The notes below the pieces were generated by a model. It was not told the DNA's origin. It made no database searches and saw only the letters and a program-made list of their open reading frames with translations. The position numbers and the translations under genes are program-made. A DNA stretch of 64,000 nucleotides from Gemmobacter sp. 24YEA27 (GTDB taxonomy: Bacteria; Pseudomonadota; Alphaproteobacteria; Rhodobacterales; Rhodobacteraceae): the NCBI RefSeq assembly GCF_030052995.1, contig NZ_JASJPW010000002.1, positions 310,001 through 374,000 on the forward strand. Reading direction: 5' to 3'. This document shows positions 1-8,074 of this stretch, piece by piece. How positions within the stretch are numbered: position 1 is the first letter of the stretch; the number at the start of each line of letters is the position of its first letter.

Positions 1-2
1 CG

Positions 3-857
3 CCCTCACCGGACTATGGCTATTTCGACATCTCGGTGCCACCCGGCCATAAGCCCGGCGCGATTGAATGGCCGAAAGGGCGCCCCGATCCCGCGACTGA
101 TTTCGTCACGCTCGGCCAGGTCAGCCTGGCCCCACGCGCCTTTCTGCAGGATCTGGGCCATGAGCAGACCGGCGTCTATGTCCATGGCTTCAATACGTCA
201 TTCCAGGAAGCGCTTTATCGCCTCGCGCAGCTCTCGGCGGATGCGCATGTCCCCGGCAATCCGGTCCTGTTCTCCTGGCCGTCCCAGGCCCATGTCGCGG
301 GCTATATCGCTGATCGTGACGGGGCGGATTACTCGCGTTCGGCGCTGGCGGGCCTCCTTTCGGATCTGAGCCGGGGGCGCAAAACCACCGAGCCCGTGAT
401 GGTGCTTGGCCATTCCATGGGCGGGCGCCTGGTGATGGAGGCCTTGCGGCAGCTGCAGCTTGAAGGCCGCAGCGATGTGCTGGACCGGCTGGAGGTGATC
501 CTGGCCGCGCCCGATATCGATCTGGATATGTTTCGCGAACAGATGGCCGTGATCGGGCAGCTGAAGCATCCGCTGACGGTGCTGGTCTCATCCGATGACA
601 AGGCGCTGGCCTTTTCCGCCCGCCTGGCGGCACGGCGCGAGCGGCTCGGAACCGTCGATGTCAAGGATCCCGCGATCCGCGAACTGGCGCGTCGGCTGGG
701 GATCCGCATCATTGATATCACCGATCTGCCCAGCGATGACCCGGCCCATAGCCGCTATGTCAGCCTTCTGTCCGGGGCCGGGGAAAGCGCGGTGACCAAC
801 GTGTTTCAGGGGCTGCGCCAGGCCGGGGCCTATGCCCTGGATCAGCTGGGGCTCTGA
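3..857 (+). CDS. DUF900-type alpha/beta hydrolase (5'-truncated by window edge)
   Basis: The frame is open from the first bases of the window, so the true start lies upstream; an internal GTG at 36 is probably not the start. The visible 284 residues carry the oxyanion-side motif YVHGFNTSF and the nucleophile elbow GHSMGGR, in the order and spacing of DUF900 alpha/beta hydrolases. A region reading AAPDIDLDMF fits the acid-bearing strand. DUF900 proteins are often lipoproteins or exported, but the N-terminus is not visible here. Substrate unknown. The 3' end overlaps the convergent sensor-kinase gene by 16 bases. Confidence 0.85.
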   Translation, partial: PSPDYGYFDISVPPGHKPGAIEWPKGRPDPATDFVTLGQVSLAPRAFLQDLGHEQTGVYVHGFNTSFQEALYRLAQLSADAHVPGNPVLFSWPSQAHVAGYIADRDGADYSRSALAGLLSDLSRGRKTTEPVMVLGHSMGGRLVMEALRQLQLEGRSDVLDRLEVILAAPDIDLDMFREQMAVIGQLKHPLTVLVSSDDKALAFSARLAARRERLGTVDVKDPAIRELARRLGIRIIDITDLPSDDPAHSRYVSLLSGAGESAVTNVFQGLRQAGAYALDQLGL

Positions 858-2121
858 TCCCCCTGCCCCGCCGAAGGGGCGCTGGCGCCGGGCAGCGAGA
901 TTTCGACCCGCGCCATGCCATCCGCGATCCGGCGGGTGATTTTCGCCCCCATGGCCGAGGCCAGTTCGGCGCTGATGGTCAGACCGAGCCCGGTACCGGT
1001 CGATCCCGGTCGTTTGGCGAAAGCCTGATCATGGAATTCCGTGCCACTGGTCGGATTCTCGATCAGCACCTCAGCTCCGGCGCCGGGCGCTTCGCGGATC
1101 CGCAGCAAGACCTGGCCGCTGCCATGCTCCACCGCATTCTCGATCAGATTGCGCAACAGGATCGCAAGTGCATCGGGGTCGGCGGCAACCTGAACCGCCT
1201 CAAGATCGCCGTCATCGAACCGGATCTGCCCCGCCCCGGTTTCGCGCAGCAAAAGCCGGGTGATCCGGATCAGATCCGCCGGTCCGCGCCCGAGCCCGAG
1301 ACCCGCCTCGGATCGCGAGAGCTGCAAGAGCCGCTCCACCCGCCGCGTCAGTGCATCAAGCATCGGCAGCGTCGCGCGGGCATCGGCATCCTGCGACAGA
1401 TCAAGCCGGGCGCGGATCGCGGCGACCGGTGTGCGCAATTCATGCGAAGCATTGGCGATAAAGGCGCGTTCGGCATCACGCAGCGCACTGACCCGCGCGA
1501 TATACTGGTTCAGCCCATGGGCCAGCGGATGGAGTTCATCGGGCAGCCCGGCCTCGGGCACCGGCGAAAGATCGGCGGGCGGGCGGCCTGCAATCCCTGC
1601 GGTCAGATCTTCCAGCGGCGCAAACCCCTTTGCCAGGCTCTGACGCAGGCCCCAGATCAGCAAGAGGACCATCGGCAGGATCAGCACCAGAAAGGCCGAG
1701 GCCGCCTCGAACATTTCCTCGCGCCGCCAGGCCTCATTATGGGCGACCTCGATCACGGCGTTTTCCGCACTCACCCGCAGAACCCGCCAGCCATTCGCAT
1801 TATGGAAACCATCGCTGGCAAGTGCGGGCCAGGGCTCGGTCGGCACCGGATCCCCCGCCCGCAGGATCCGCAGCACCCGCTCGCCATTTCCGGGATCGAT
1901 GCCGATATTGCGGGGATCACCTGACCGGGGCTCGCCTCGATGTAAAGCACCGTGGTTTCCGCCATGGCCTGGAGCTCTTCATCCAGCATCTCGTTGATTT
2001 CATGGTCCAGAAACAGCGTCGCCAGCGCAATCGCGCCCAGCCAGGCCAAAAGCACAAGCCACAGCACGCGCCGGGTCAGACGGCGACGGATCGACCAGGA
2101 CTTGCGGCCCGCGCCGCTCAT
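842..2121 (-). CDS. Sensor histidine kinase (one-base frameshift)
   Basis: This is an inner-membrane sensor kinase partnered with the response regulator just upstream. The first part (from 2121) has a transmembrane segment near residues 18-38 and a short periplasmic loop. The second part has a second membrane segment, the HisKA motif ASHELRTP with the phospho-accepting His, the N box NLIENAVEHG and the G box GTGLGL. The two parts are in different frames; adding one base in the G run at 1912-1915 joins them into about 426 residues, normal for QseC/PmrB/TctE-type kinases. The start overlaps the regulator stop as ATGA, so translation is probably coupled. Confidence 0.88.
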
Positions 2122-2771
2122 GTCAGCACATATCCGAGGCCGCGCCTTGTCTCGATCATCCCGGCACCGATCTTTTGCCTGAGCCGCGAAATATAGACCT
2201 CGACCGCGTTCCCTTCGATGGTCGCGTCGAAATTATAAAGCGCCTCTTCCAGCGCGGGTTTTCCCAGCACCCGCCCCCGCGCACCCAGAAGCGCGTCAAA
2301 CAGCGCCCATTCGCGCGAGGTCAGGCGGATCTCCTCAGCCCCGCGCCAGAGCCGTGCCGCCGCGCGGTCGACCTCGATCCCGCCGATCTGCAGCCGGGCC
2401 TCCGGCAGGAACTGGCCGCGCCGCGCATGGGCGCGGATGCGCGCCGACAGCTCGGCCAGATCAAAGGGTTTGACGACATAATCATCGGCACCGGCATCAA
2501 GCCCCGCGATCCGGTCGCTGATCTGGTCGAGCGCGGTCGCGATGATCACTGGCGTCCGGTCGCCCGCCCTGCGACGCTCGCGCAGGACCGACAGGCCGGA
2601 ACCATCGGGCAGGCCCAGATCCAGGATCACACAGGCATAGTCCCCGACCGCCAGCGCGGCCAGCGCGCCCGCGGCATCAGCGGCATGATCAACCGCATGG
2701 CCCGCAGCCGTCAGATGACGCAGCACGGAACCGGCGAGATCAGGGGAATCCTCGACAAGAAGCAGGCGCAT
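2118..2771 (-). CDS. OmpR-family response regulator
   Basis: 217 residues with an N-terminal receiver domain and a C-terminal winged-helix DNA-binding domain. Visible are the acidic pocket LLVEDS, the phospho-acceptor in VILDLGLPDG (about residue 51), the KPFDL lysine loop, and the C-terminal REWALFDAL and RLRQKIG elements with the usual RGLGYVL ending. The fold is that of PmrA/QseB/TctD regulators. It is followed by its kinase with a four-base overlap and lies divergent from eptA, which suggests this pair controls eptA; that link is inferred from position only. Confidence 0.92.
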   Translation of the reverse strand: MRLLLVEDSPDLAGSVLRHLTAAGHAVDHAADAAGALAALAVGDYACVILDLGLPDGSGLSVLRERRRAGDRTPVIIATALDQISDRIAGLDAGADDYVVKPFDLAELSARIRAHARRGQFLPEARLQIGGIEVDRAAARLWRGAEEIRLTSREWALFDALLGARGRVLGKPALEEALYNFDATIEGNAVEVYISRLRQKIGAGMIETRRGLGYVLT

Positions 2772-2968
2772 ATTGGCTGCATAGCCTGCGGATGCGGCTG
2801 AGGCGAGAGAATTGCGGGCCCATTAGACGCCTGCGCAGAAAAACGATTTCGCGGGGGAGGCTGCAAGCCTGGCGCAAGGTTCGGCGGCGACAAGCCAGGG
2901 ATAAATGGCCCGCATGTGGCCAATGTTTACCAGGGCCCGGCCCCAGCCGGCGCCAGAAAGACAGGCAT
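2772..2968. promoter_or_regulatory. Divergent intergenic region between response regulator and eptA
   Basis: About 200 bases separate the divergent starts and must hold both promoters. I do not see a clear direct repeat of the PmrA type or a strong sigma-70 pair. A long in-frame upstream extension of the eptA reading frame crosses it, but that stretch is arginine-rich and unlike the family, so I treat it as non-coding. Confidence 0.4.
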
Positions 2969-4606
2969 ATGTCGCTTTTCGAATCCCTCCGGCGTCTTCC
3001 GCGCCCTGTTGTCCCGCATCTCGTGCTGAACCTTGCAGTGGCCTCCTTTGTGATGCTGGCGCTCAATCACGGGTTCTGGACGCGGCTGATGGCGGAATTT
3101 CCCGCAGCGCCCGGCCGGGTGGTGATGTTCGGCTTCGGGGTCTGGGCGCTGACGCTGCTGAGCCTTGAATTGCTCGGCCCCGGGCGCCTGCAAAAGCCGG
3201 TGGCGGCGGTGCTGATCCTCCTCGCCGCCACCGCCAGCTATTATGAGCGCAATTTCGGCGTGCTGATCGACCGCGAGATGGTGCGCAATATCTTTGAGAC
3301 CACGGTCACGGAATCGCGCCATCTGATCACGCTGCGGATGGCCGCCGAAATCTTTCTAACCGGCGTGCTGCCGGCAGCGCTGGTCTTCTGGCCGCGTGTC
3401 AGCCGTGTCGGGCTGATGCATCAGCTCTGGCGCTGGCCTCTGGGCGTGGCGCTGAGTTTTGCACTGATGACCGGCGCCTTGTTCAGCCATTACAAGGATT
3501 ACTCGGCCATGCTGCGCGAGCGCCATGACCTGATGGGGTCCTATCAGCCTGGCGCCAGCCTGACCGCAGGCATTCGCTATGCGCGCGAGCAGTGGAAGAC
3601 CGCCGACCCCACCGCCGCGCCTTATGGCCGGGATGCGAAACCTGGCGAAGCGCTGGCCCGCGCAGACAAGCCCGTCTTGCTGGTCGTCTTTGTCGGAGAG
3701 ACCGCGCGGGCGCAGAATTTCGGCCTGAACGGCTATGCGCGCAACACCACACCGGAGCTCGCGAAGCGCGATGTGATCGCCTTTACCGATGCCTCTTCCT
3801 GCGGCACCTCGACCGCCGTGTCGGTGCCCTGCATGTTCTCGGGCCTCGGCAAGGCCAGCTACAGCCGCGAGGGCGCGCTTGGCCGCGAGAATCTGATGGA
3901 TATCCTCGGCCATGCCGGGATCACCCCGCTCTGGGTCGATAATAATACCGGCGATCAGAATGTGGCCAGCCGTACCGGCTGGGCGCGGGTCGATGCCAGC
4001 CTTGCGCCGGAAGCCTGCGCGGTCGAATGCACGGATGAGGCACTTTTGCCGGTAATCCGCGACCGGCTGGCAAAGATCGACCGCGATACGGTGCTGGTTC
4101 TGCATATGATCGGCAGCCATGGCCCCGCCTATTACCTGCGCTACGGGCCGGAGCGCGCGGGTTTTGCCCCTGCCTGCGAAAGCGCGCAATTCTCGGATTG
4201 CACCGCAGAGGAGATCGTCAACGCCTATGACAATTCGATCCTCGAGACCGATCACGTTCTGGCCAGCACCATCGACATGCTTGCCGCAGCTCAGAATGTG
4301 ATCCCGGCCATGGTGTTTATGTCGGACCATGGTGAATCACTGGGAGAAAACGGCCTCTACCTGCATGCCGCCCCCTCGTTCATGGCGCCTGCCGAACAGA
4401 CAAAAGTGCCCTTCGTCCTCTGGCTGGATCCGCGCTTCTCAGGCGCGATGGGGCTCGACACCACCTGCCTTGCGCAGGAGGCGGCACAGCCGGTCAGCCA
4501 TGACAATTTCTTCCACACCGTGCTGGGGCTGATGGATGTCAGCACTTCGGCCCGCGACGCCGCGCTGGATCTGACCGCGCCCTGCCGCAACCCGGGCCTT
4601 ATGTGA
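2969..4606 (+). CDS. eptA: Phosphoethanolamine--lipid A transferase
   Basis: Transfers phosphoethanolamine from phosphatidylethanolamine to lipid A at the periplasmic face, which lowers surface charge and raises cationic-peptide/polymyxin tolerance. From the ATG at 2969 (MSLFESL) the protein has 545 residues: about five membrane helices in the first 200, then a sulfatase-fold domain. Visible metal and catalytic motifs are GETARAQN (Glu near 244), SCGTST with the nucleophile threonine at residue 280, the number known for Neisseria EptA, and SDHGESLGE near 452-460. The longer open frame from 2792 is rejected because its first 59 residues lack family character. The 3' end overlaps the convergent ECF ATPase by 8 bases. 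Confidence 0.95.
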   Translation: MSLFESLRRLPRPVVPHLVLNLAVASFVMLALNHGFWTRLMAEFPAAPGRVVMFGFGVWALTLLSLELLGPGRLQKPVAAVLILLAATASYYERNFGVLIDREMVRNIFETTVTESRHLITLRMAAEIFLTGVLPAALVFWPRVSRVGLMHQLWRWPLGVALSFALMTGALFSHYKDYSAMLRERHDLMGSYQPGASLTAGIRYAREQWKTADPTAAPYGRDAKPGEALARADKPVLLVVFVGETARAQNFGLNGYARNTTPELAKRDVIAFTDASSCGTSTAVSVPCMFSGLGKASYSREGALGRENLMDILGHAGITPLWVDNNTGDQNVASRTGWARVDASLAPEACAVECTDEALLPVIRDRLAKIDRDTVLVLHMIGSHGPAYYLRYGPERAGFAPACESAQFSDCTAEEIVNAYDNSILETDHVLASTIDMLAAAQNVIPAMVFMSDHGESLGENGLYLHAAPSFMAPAEQTKVPFVLWLDPRFSGAMGLDTTCLAQEAAQPVSHDNFFHTVLGLMDVSTSARDAALDLTAPCRNPGLM

Positions 4607-5258
4607 GGCGGATGCCATCGTCGCCGAAGACCAGTTCGGCCCCGGCGATGGCCTCCGCGAAATCGCGGTCATGGGTCACCGCAAGGATGGTGGTGCCCTG
4701 CGCCGCCTCCGCGCGGATCAGCCGGATTACCTTTTGCCGGTTGATCCGGTCCAGCCCGCGCTGGATCTCATCAAGCAGCAAAAGGCGCGGCCCATGCGCG
4801 ATGGCCGAAGCCAGCGCGACCAGGCGTTTCTCGCCAGCGTCAAGATCAAGCGGGTGCTGCGCCGCGAGGCCCGCAATCCCGAGCCGTTCCAGCGCCTGAG
4901 CGGCCAGCGCGGCGGGGTCCGGCAGGTCGAGATTGCGGGCAGTCAGCGCCACCTCGTCCTGAACTTTCGTGCGCAGGAAATGGCGGTCTGAGGATTGTGC
5001 GACCATGCCCGCAACCCGGGCCAGATCGCGGGCTTCCGGGCCTGCCGGATCGACACCCGCGACCGAGATCCTGCCCGAAAGCGGCTTTTCCAGCCCCGCG
5101 AAAAGCCGCAAGAGGCTGCTTTTGCCACGGCCGTTGGGGCCAAGTACCGCCACCACCGCCCCAGGGGCAAATCGCAGCGAAAGCCGCTCAAAAAGCCGGG
5201 CCTGGCCGGGATAGCCGAAGCTCAGATCCTCTGCGATCACCGTATCTTCGCGCGTCAT
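4599..5258 (-). CDS. ECF transporter ATPase A' (degenerate signature motif)
   Basis: 219-residue ABC ATPase, last gene of the ECF operon. Walker A is GPNGRGKSS, Walker B LLLLDE and the H-loop VTHD is intact, but the signature LSGGQ is replaced by LDAGE and the usual DEP after Walker B is DEI. ECF ATPases power uptake of vitamins, metals or cofactors together with an EcfT scaffold and a substrate-binding S subunit. It overlaps the preceding ATPase by four bases. The motif loss complements that in the partner ATPase (H-loop missing there), so the pair probably has a single competent ATP site. Confidence 0.88.
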   Translation of the reverse strand: MTREDTVIAEDLSFGYPGQARLFERLSLRFAPGAVVAVLGPNGRGKSSLLRLFAGLEKPLSGRISVAGVDPAGPEARDLARVAGMVAQSSDRHFLRTKVQDEVALTARNLDLPDPAALAAQALERLGIAGLAAQHPLDLDAGEKRLVALASAIAHGPRLLLLDEIQRGLDRINRQKVIRLIRAEAAQGTTILAVTHDRDFAEAIAGAELVFGDDGIRLT

Positions 5259-5977
5259 GCCGGTTGTCCTGCCAGAAAAATACGCTCGGGCAGCGGCGTC
5301 GCGAACAGCGCCTCTGTCGTCAGCGGGCCGCGCATCTCACCCTGATCCAGCAGCAAATGGTGATCCACCAGCCCCGCCATCCAGGACTGCCAGCCAATAT
5401 CAAGGAAGATCACCGCCATCTCCCAGGGCAGGCTGCGCAGATGCCCGGCCAGGGCATCGCGGCTTTCGGCATCGAGATCGGTCATCGGCTCGTCCAGGAT
5501 CAGCAGGCGCGGCCGCATCGCAAGCGCGCCGGCCAGCGCCGCGCGCTGTGTCTCACCGCCCGAGAGCCGACGGCAATCGCGCTCTGCGAGATGGGTCAGG
5601 TTCAGGAAATGCAGGGCTTCTGCCGTGCGCGCGCGGATCTCGGCCACCGGCAGGCCAAGATTTTCCGGCCCGAATGCCACCTCTTCACGCAGGCTGTAGC
5701 CGCGCCCGCTGAGCTGCAAATGCGGCCGCTGCCCCACGACCTGTACAAGGCGCGCATGATCCGCACGCGACATGGACCGCAGCGCCTCGCCCTGCCAGTC
5801 GAGCCCGCCCTCTGTTGTCAGGAACCCCGCAAGGCCGCGCGCCAGCGTGGTCTTGCCCATGCCATTTCCGGCCAGGATCGAGAGCCGTTCTCCCGGCGCC
5901 AGGGTGAAAGACAGCCCGCTGAACAAAGGGGGTTTGCCCGGCCAGGAAAAGGAAAGATCACTTACGTTCAGCGCCAT
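5255..5977 (-). CDS. ECF transporter ATPase A (H-loop His missing)
   Basis: 240 residues from ATG 5977 (MALNVSDL); this start overlaps the EcfT stop by ten bases. The frame stays open much further upstream, but that part is the shadow of EcfT. The signature is canonical (LSGGETQR) and Walker B is LLILDEP, while Walker A reads AGNGMGKTT with the first glycine changed to alanine. Where VTHD is expected the protein reads FLDIG, so the switch histidine is absent. With the degenerate signature of its partner this predicts an asymmetric heterodimer. Confidence 0.9.
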   Translation of the reverse strand: MALNVSDLSFSWPGKPPLFSGLSFTLAPGERLSILAGNGMGKTTLARGLAGFLTTEGGLDWQGEALRSMSRADHARLVQVVGQRPHLQLSGRGYSLREEVAFGPENLGLPVAEIRARTAEALHFLNLTHLAERDCRRLSGGETQRAALAGALAMRPRLLILDEPMTDLDAESRDALAGHLRSLPWEMAVIFLDIGWQSWMAGLVDHHLLLDQGEMRGPLTTEALFATPLPERIFLAGQPA

Positions 5978-6720
5978 AGCAGCAAAAGCCCCAGTTGCAG
6001 CAGCGCAAGCGCCAAAAGGCCCCGGCGCAGCCAGATCTCGCGCGCCGTGTCTTCCACCGGGTCGATGAGCCCGCGCTTCGGGCTGGCGCGAAAGCCGCGC
6101 AACTCCAGCGCCTCGGCGCGGACAGGGGCTTCGGTGATCAGCCCGCGCACCAGCGGATTGACCATGCCAACCAGCATCCGGAACCGCTCGCGCAGGGGGC
6201 CGCGCGCCGAAAGGCCGCGCATCTGCAGACTGTCGCGGATCTGCCGCGCTTCCTGGCCGACGCTTTCCACCAGCGATAAGGGCGCCGTCAGCAGATAAGA
6301 GACCGAGGGTCTGACCCCTGCCCCGTCCAGCGCCCGCGCCAGATCTGAAGGGCGCGTGGTCATCACGAAAATCAGGCTGACGGACAGCAAAAGCGCCAGC
6401 CGCGAAAAGACCAGCAGCGCATAGCGCAGCCCTTCGGGATAGCAGGCAAAGGGGCCGCATATGCCGGGCGGCCCCCGCTCGATCAGGAAGCCATGCACAA
6501 GGCCAAGCGCGAGCCCGACCGGCAACATCAGCACCAGCAGCCGCAGCCCCAGGGCGCGACCAAAGCCAAGCCCTGCCGCCCCTGCCAGCGCAAGACACAG
6601 CGCCCCCAGCAGCACCGGCGCCGGCCAGAGGGGCAGCATCGCCGCCACCACCGCCAGCACCGCGAGCCGCGTCAGAGGGCTGGAGCGCCGCCAGGAATTA
6701 TCAGGGCCGGGCCTGTACAT
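5968..6720 (-). CDS. ECF transporter transmembrane T component
   Basis: 250-residue membrane protein with four to five hydrophobic stretches and a cytoplasmic helical region carrying the two Ala/Arg/Gly coupling motifs of EcfT, here LQMRGLSARG and LELRGFRASP; these helices grip the two ATPases. The order S, T, A, A' with overlapping or 12-base junctions makes a complete group-specific ECF module. The C-terminus ends in a last membrane helix (LLALALLQLGLLLLW). Confidence 0.9.
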   Translation of the reverse strand: MYRPGPDNSWRRSSPLTRLAVLAVVAAMLPLWPAPVLLGALCLALAGAAGLGFGRALGLRLLVLMLPVGLALGLVHGFLIERGPPGICGPFACYPEGLRYALLVFSRLALLLSVSLIFVMTTRPSDLARALDGAGVRPSVSYLLTAPLSLVESVGQEARQIRDSLQMRGLSARGPLRERFRMLVGMVNPLVRGLITEAPVRAEALELRGFRASPKRGLIDPVEDTAREIWLRRGLLALALLQLGLLLLWR

Positions 6721-6732
6721 GACAAAAGCCGC

Positions 6733-7314
6733 TCAGGCCCGGCTATGGGCGAGGAAGGGCCAGTCCGAAGTCGCGCGCCCGGGCAGGCCACGCACGATCC
6801 CCCAGACCAGCACCGCGGTCAGCACCTTGTCGGCGATGTTCCAGCCCAGCACGGTGGTCAGCACCGACGGGAAAAGATCCTGACCGAGCTTGAGCAGATA
6901 GGCGGTCAGGAAATCCGCGCCCGAGCCGGTGACACCGCCGAAGAGGTAGATCCGGATCGGCACGGCGACAAAAGCAAGCGCGATGGTGATGACCACGCCG
7001 GACAGCGCCGCCTGCCAGATTTCACGGAAAAAACCCGCGCGCGCCAGGAGGCCGGCGACCACCCCGATCACCAGCGCGACCGGAGCAAAGAAGGCGACCG
7101 TCGGCCCCTGGATCAGCCCCCAGAGCAGATTGGTCAGGAGCCCGGTCAGCCCGCCGATCACCGGCCCGGCCAGCACTGCCGCCAGCACGGTCCCGATCGA
7201 GTCGAGGAAGATCGGCAGTTTCAGAAATGAGGCCGTCTGGCCAAGCGCGATGTTCAGCGCAATACCGATGGCGGCGAGCACCAGGTTGCGGGTAGAGAAA
7301 AGTCCGGATGTCAT
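6733..7314 (-). CDS. ECF transporter substrate-binding S component
   Basis: 193 residues, about six hydrophobic segments, small and alanine/leucine-rich as ECF S subunits are. The stretch LPIFLDSIGTVLAAVLAGP followed by a glycine-rich turn is typical of one S-component family. The S unit sets substrate choice; I cannot assign the ligand. No known vitamin-salvage gene or riboswitch sits beside it to help. It starts within the stop of the PPC-domain gene (four-base overlap). Confidence 0.82.
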   Translation of the reverse strand: MTSGLFSTRNLVLAAIGIALNIALGQTASFLKLPIFLDSIGTVLAAVLAGPVIGGLTGLLTNLLWGLIQGPTVAFFAPVALVIGVVAGLLARAGFFREIWQAALSGVVITIALAFVAVPIRIYLFGGVTGSGADFLTAYLLKLGQDLFPSVLTTVLGWNIADKVLTAVLVWGIVRGLPGRATSDWPFLAHSRA

Positions 7315-7820
7315 TGGGATGGCTCCTCGGGGTTGGGGCGGTGCGCATGGGTCCCGTCGGTCGCGGGGTGAATGACGAGTTCGTCATAACCGGACAGGGC
7401 GCAGGGTTCGCGGGTGAAAACCAGGTCATCAAGCAAAAGGACGGTGATCTCGGCGGTGGTATAGACCGCCGATTCTGCCAGCAGATGGCCGCCAAAAGCG
7501 CGGCCCTCACCATCGGTTATGGTCAGATGCAGATGCTCGCCATCGGGGTCGATGGTTCCGGTCAGCGAGGTGATCTCGAAATGCCCTTCGTAAAGCGTGC
7601 CAGCGGGCGTGTTCGCATGGCGGATCAGCACCCGGGTCAGGCTGCCGACGCAGGTGACGACCGAAATGGCGGCAGCCCCGCTGTGGCGCTGAAAGGCATG
7701 GAGGGCGGCGATGAGATCGGCGCCGGGCGGCAGCCGGAACACGCCAAAGCGGCCCCACGAGATCCCGGATGAGTATGGAAAGTCAGCGGCAGAAGCCGGC
7801 TGTGAAGAATGACTGGTCAA
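7311..7820 (-). CDS. PPC/DUF296-domain protein, first gene of ECF operon
   Basis: 169 residues. The pattern FRLPPGADLIAAL, then CVGSLTRVLIRHA, YEGHFEITSLTGT, HLHLTITDGEGRAFGGHL and a late TAEITVLLLDD is the PPC (plant and prokaryote conserved, DUF296) fold, a small trimeric domain with a histidine metal site. The start is TTG at 7820, supported by AGGAG five bases upstream; no better start is seen. It is translationally coupled to the S subunit, so it probably acts on, senses or stores the imported compound. That role is inference. Confidence 0.8.
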   Translation of the reverse strand: MTSHSSQPASAADFPYSSGISWGRFGVFRLPPGADLIAALHAFQRHSGAAAISVVTCVGSLTRVLIRHANTPAGTLYEGHFEITSLTGTIDPDGEHLHLTITDGEGRAFGGHLLAESAVYTTAEITVLLLDDLVFTREPCALSGYDELVIHPATDGTHAHRPNPEEPSQ

Positions 7821-8074
7821 AACAGCTCCTGAAGATGCCGGTACGGCATGGCCGGTGTAATATCGATAGTCCGGGCCTTGCCCTGACGGGGCGTTTAGGT
7901 GGCCTTACTGTTGTGATGCTCGTCGAATATAACAAATCTGTCAATTCTTCTAACATTATGCAATTCAAAAGGAATATTCTCTGACGGGGGCTTGTGGCAG
8001 AGAGTGTGACCCATTGCATTGCCGCGCCCGGGGACTAGTATCGCGCCGATATGATCAAATGACAGGATCGGCCT
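7821..8074. promoter_or_regulatory. Divergent promoter region, ECF operon / pepA
   Basis: The AT-rich core (about 7915-7985) contrasts with the flanking genes and probably holds both promoters. The side toward the ECF operon has short GC inverted repeats, for example around 7838-7856, which could fold in a leader. I looked for TPP, FMN, cobalamin and purine riboswitch cores and found none. Confidence 0.4.

Noticed and set aside
2792..2968. N-terminal extension of EptA
   Set aside because: Arg-rich sequence with no membrane helix; the family start and Thr280 numbering match the ATG at 2969.
7821..8074. Possible riboswitch before the ECF/PPC operon
   Set aside because: GC inverted repeats exist, but none of the TPP, FMN, cobalamin, purine or preQ1 core sequences could be found.
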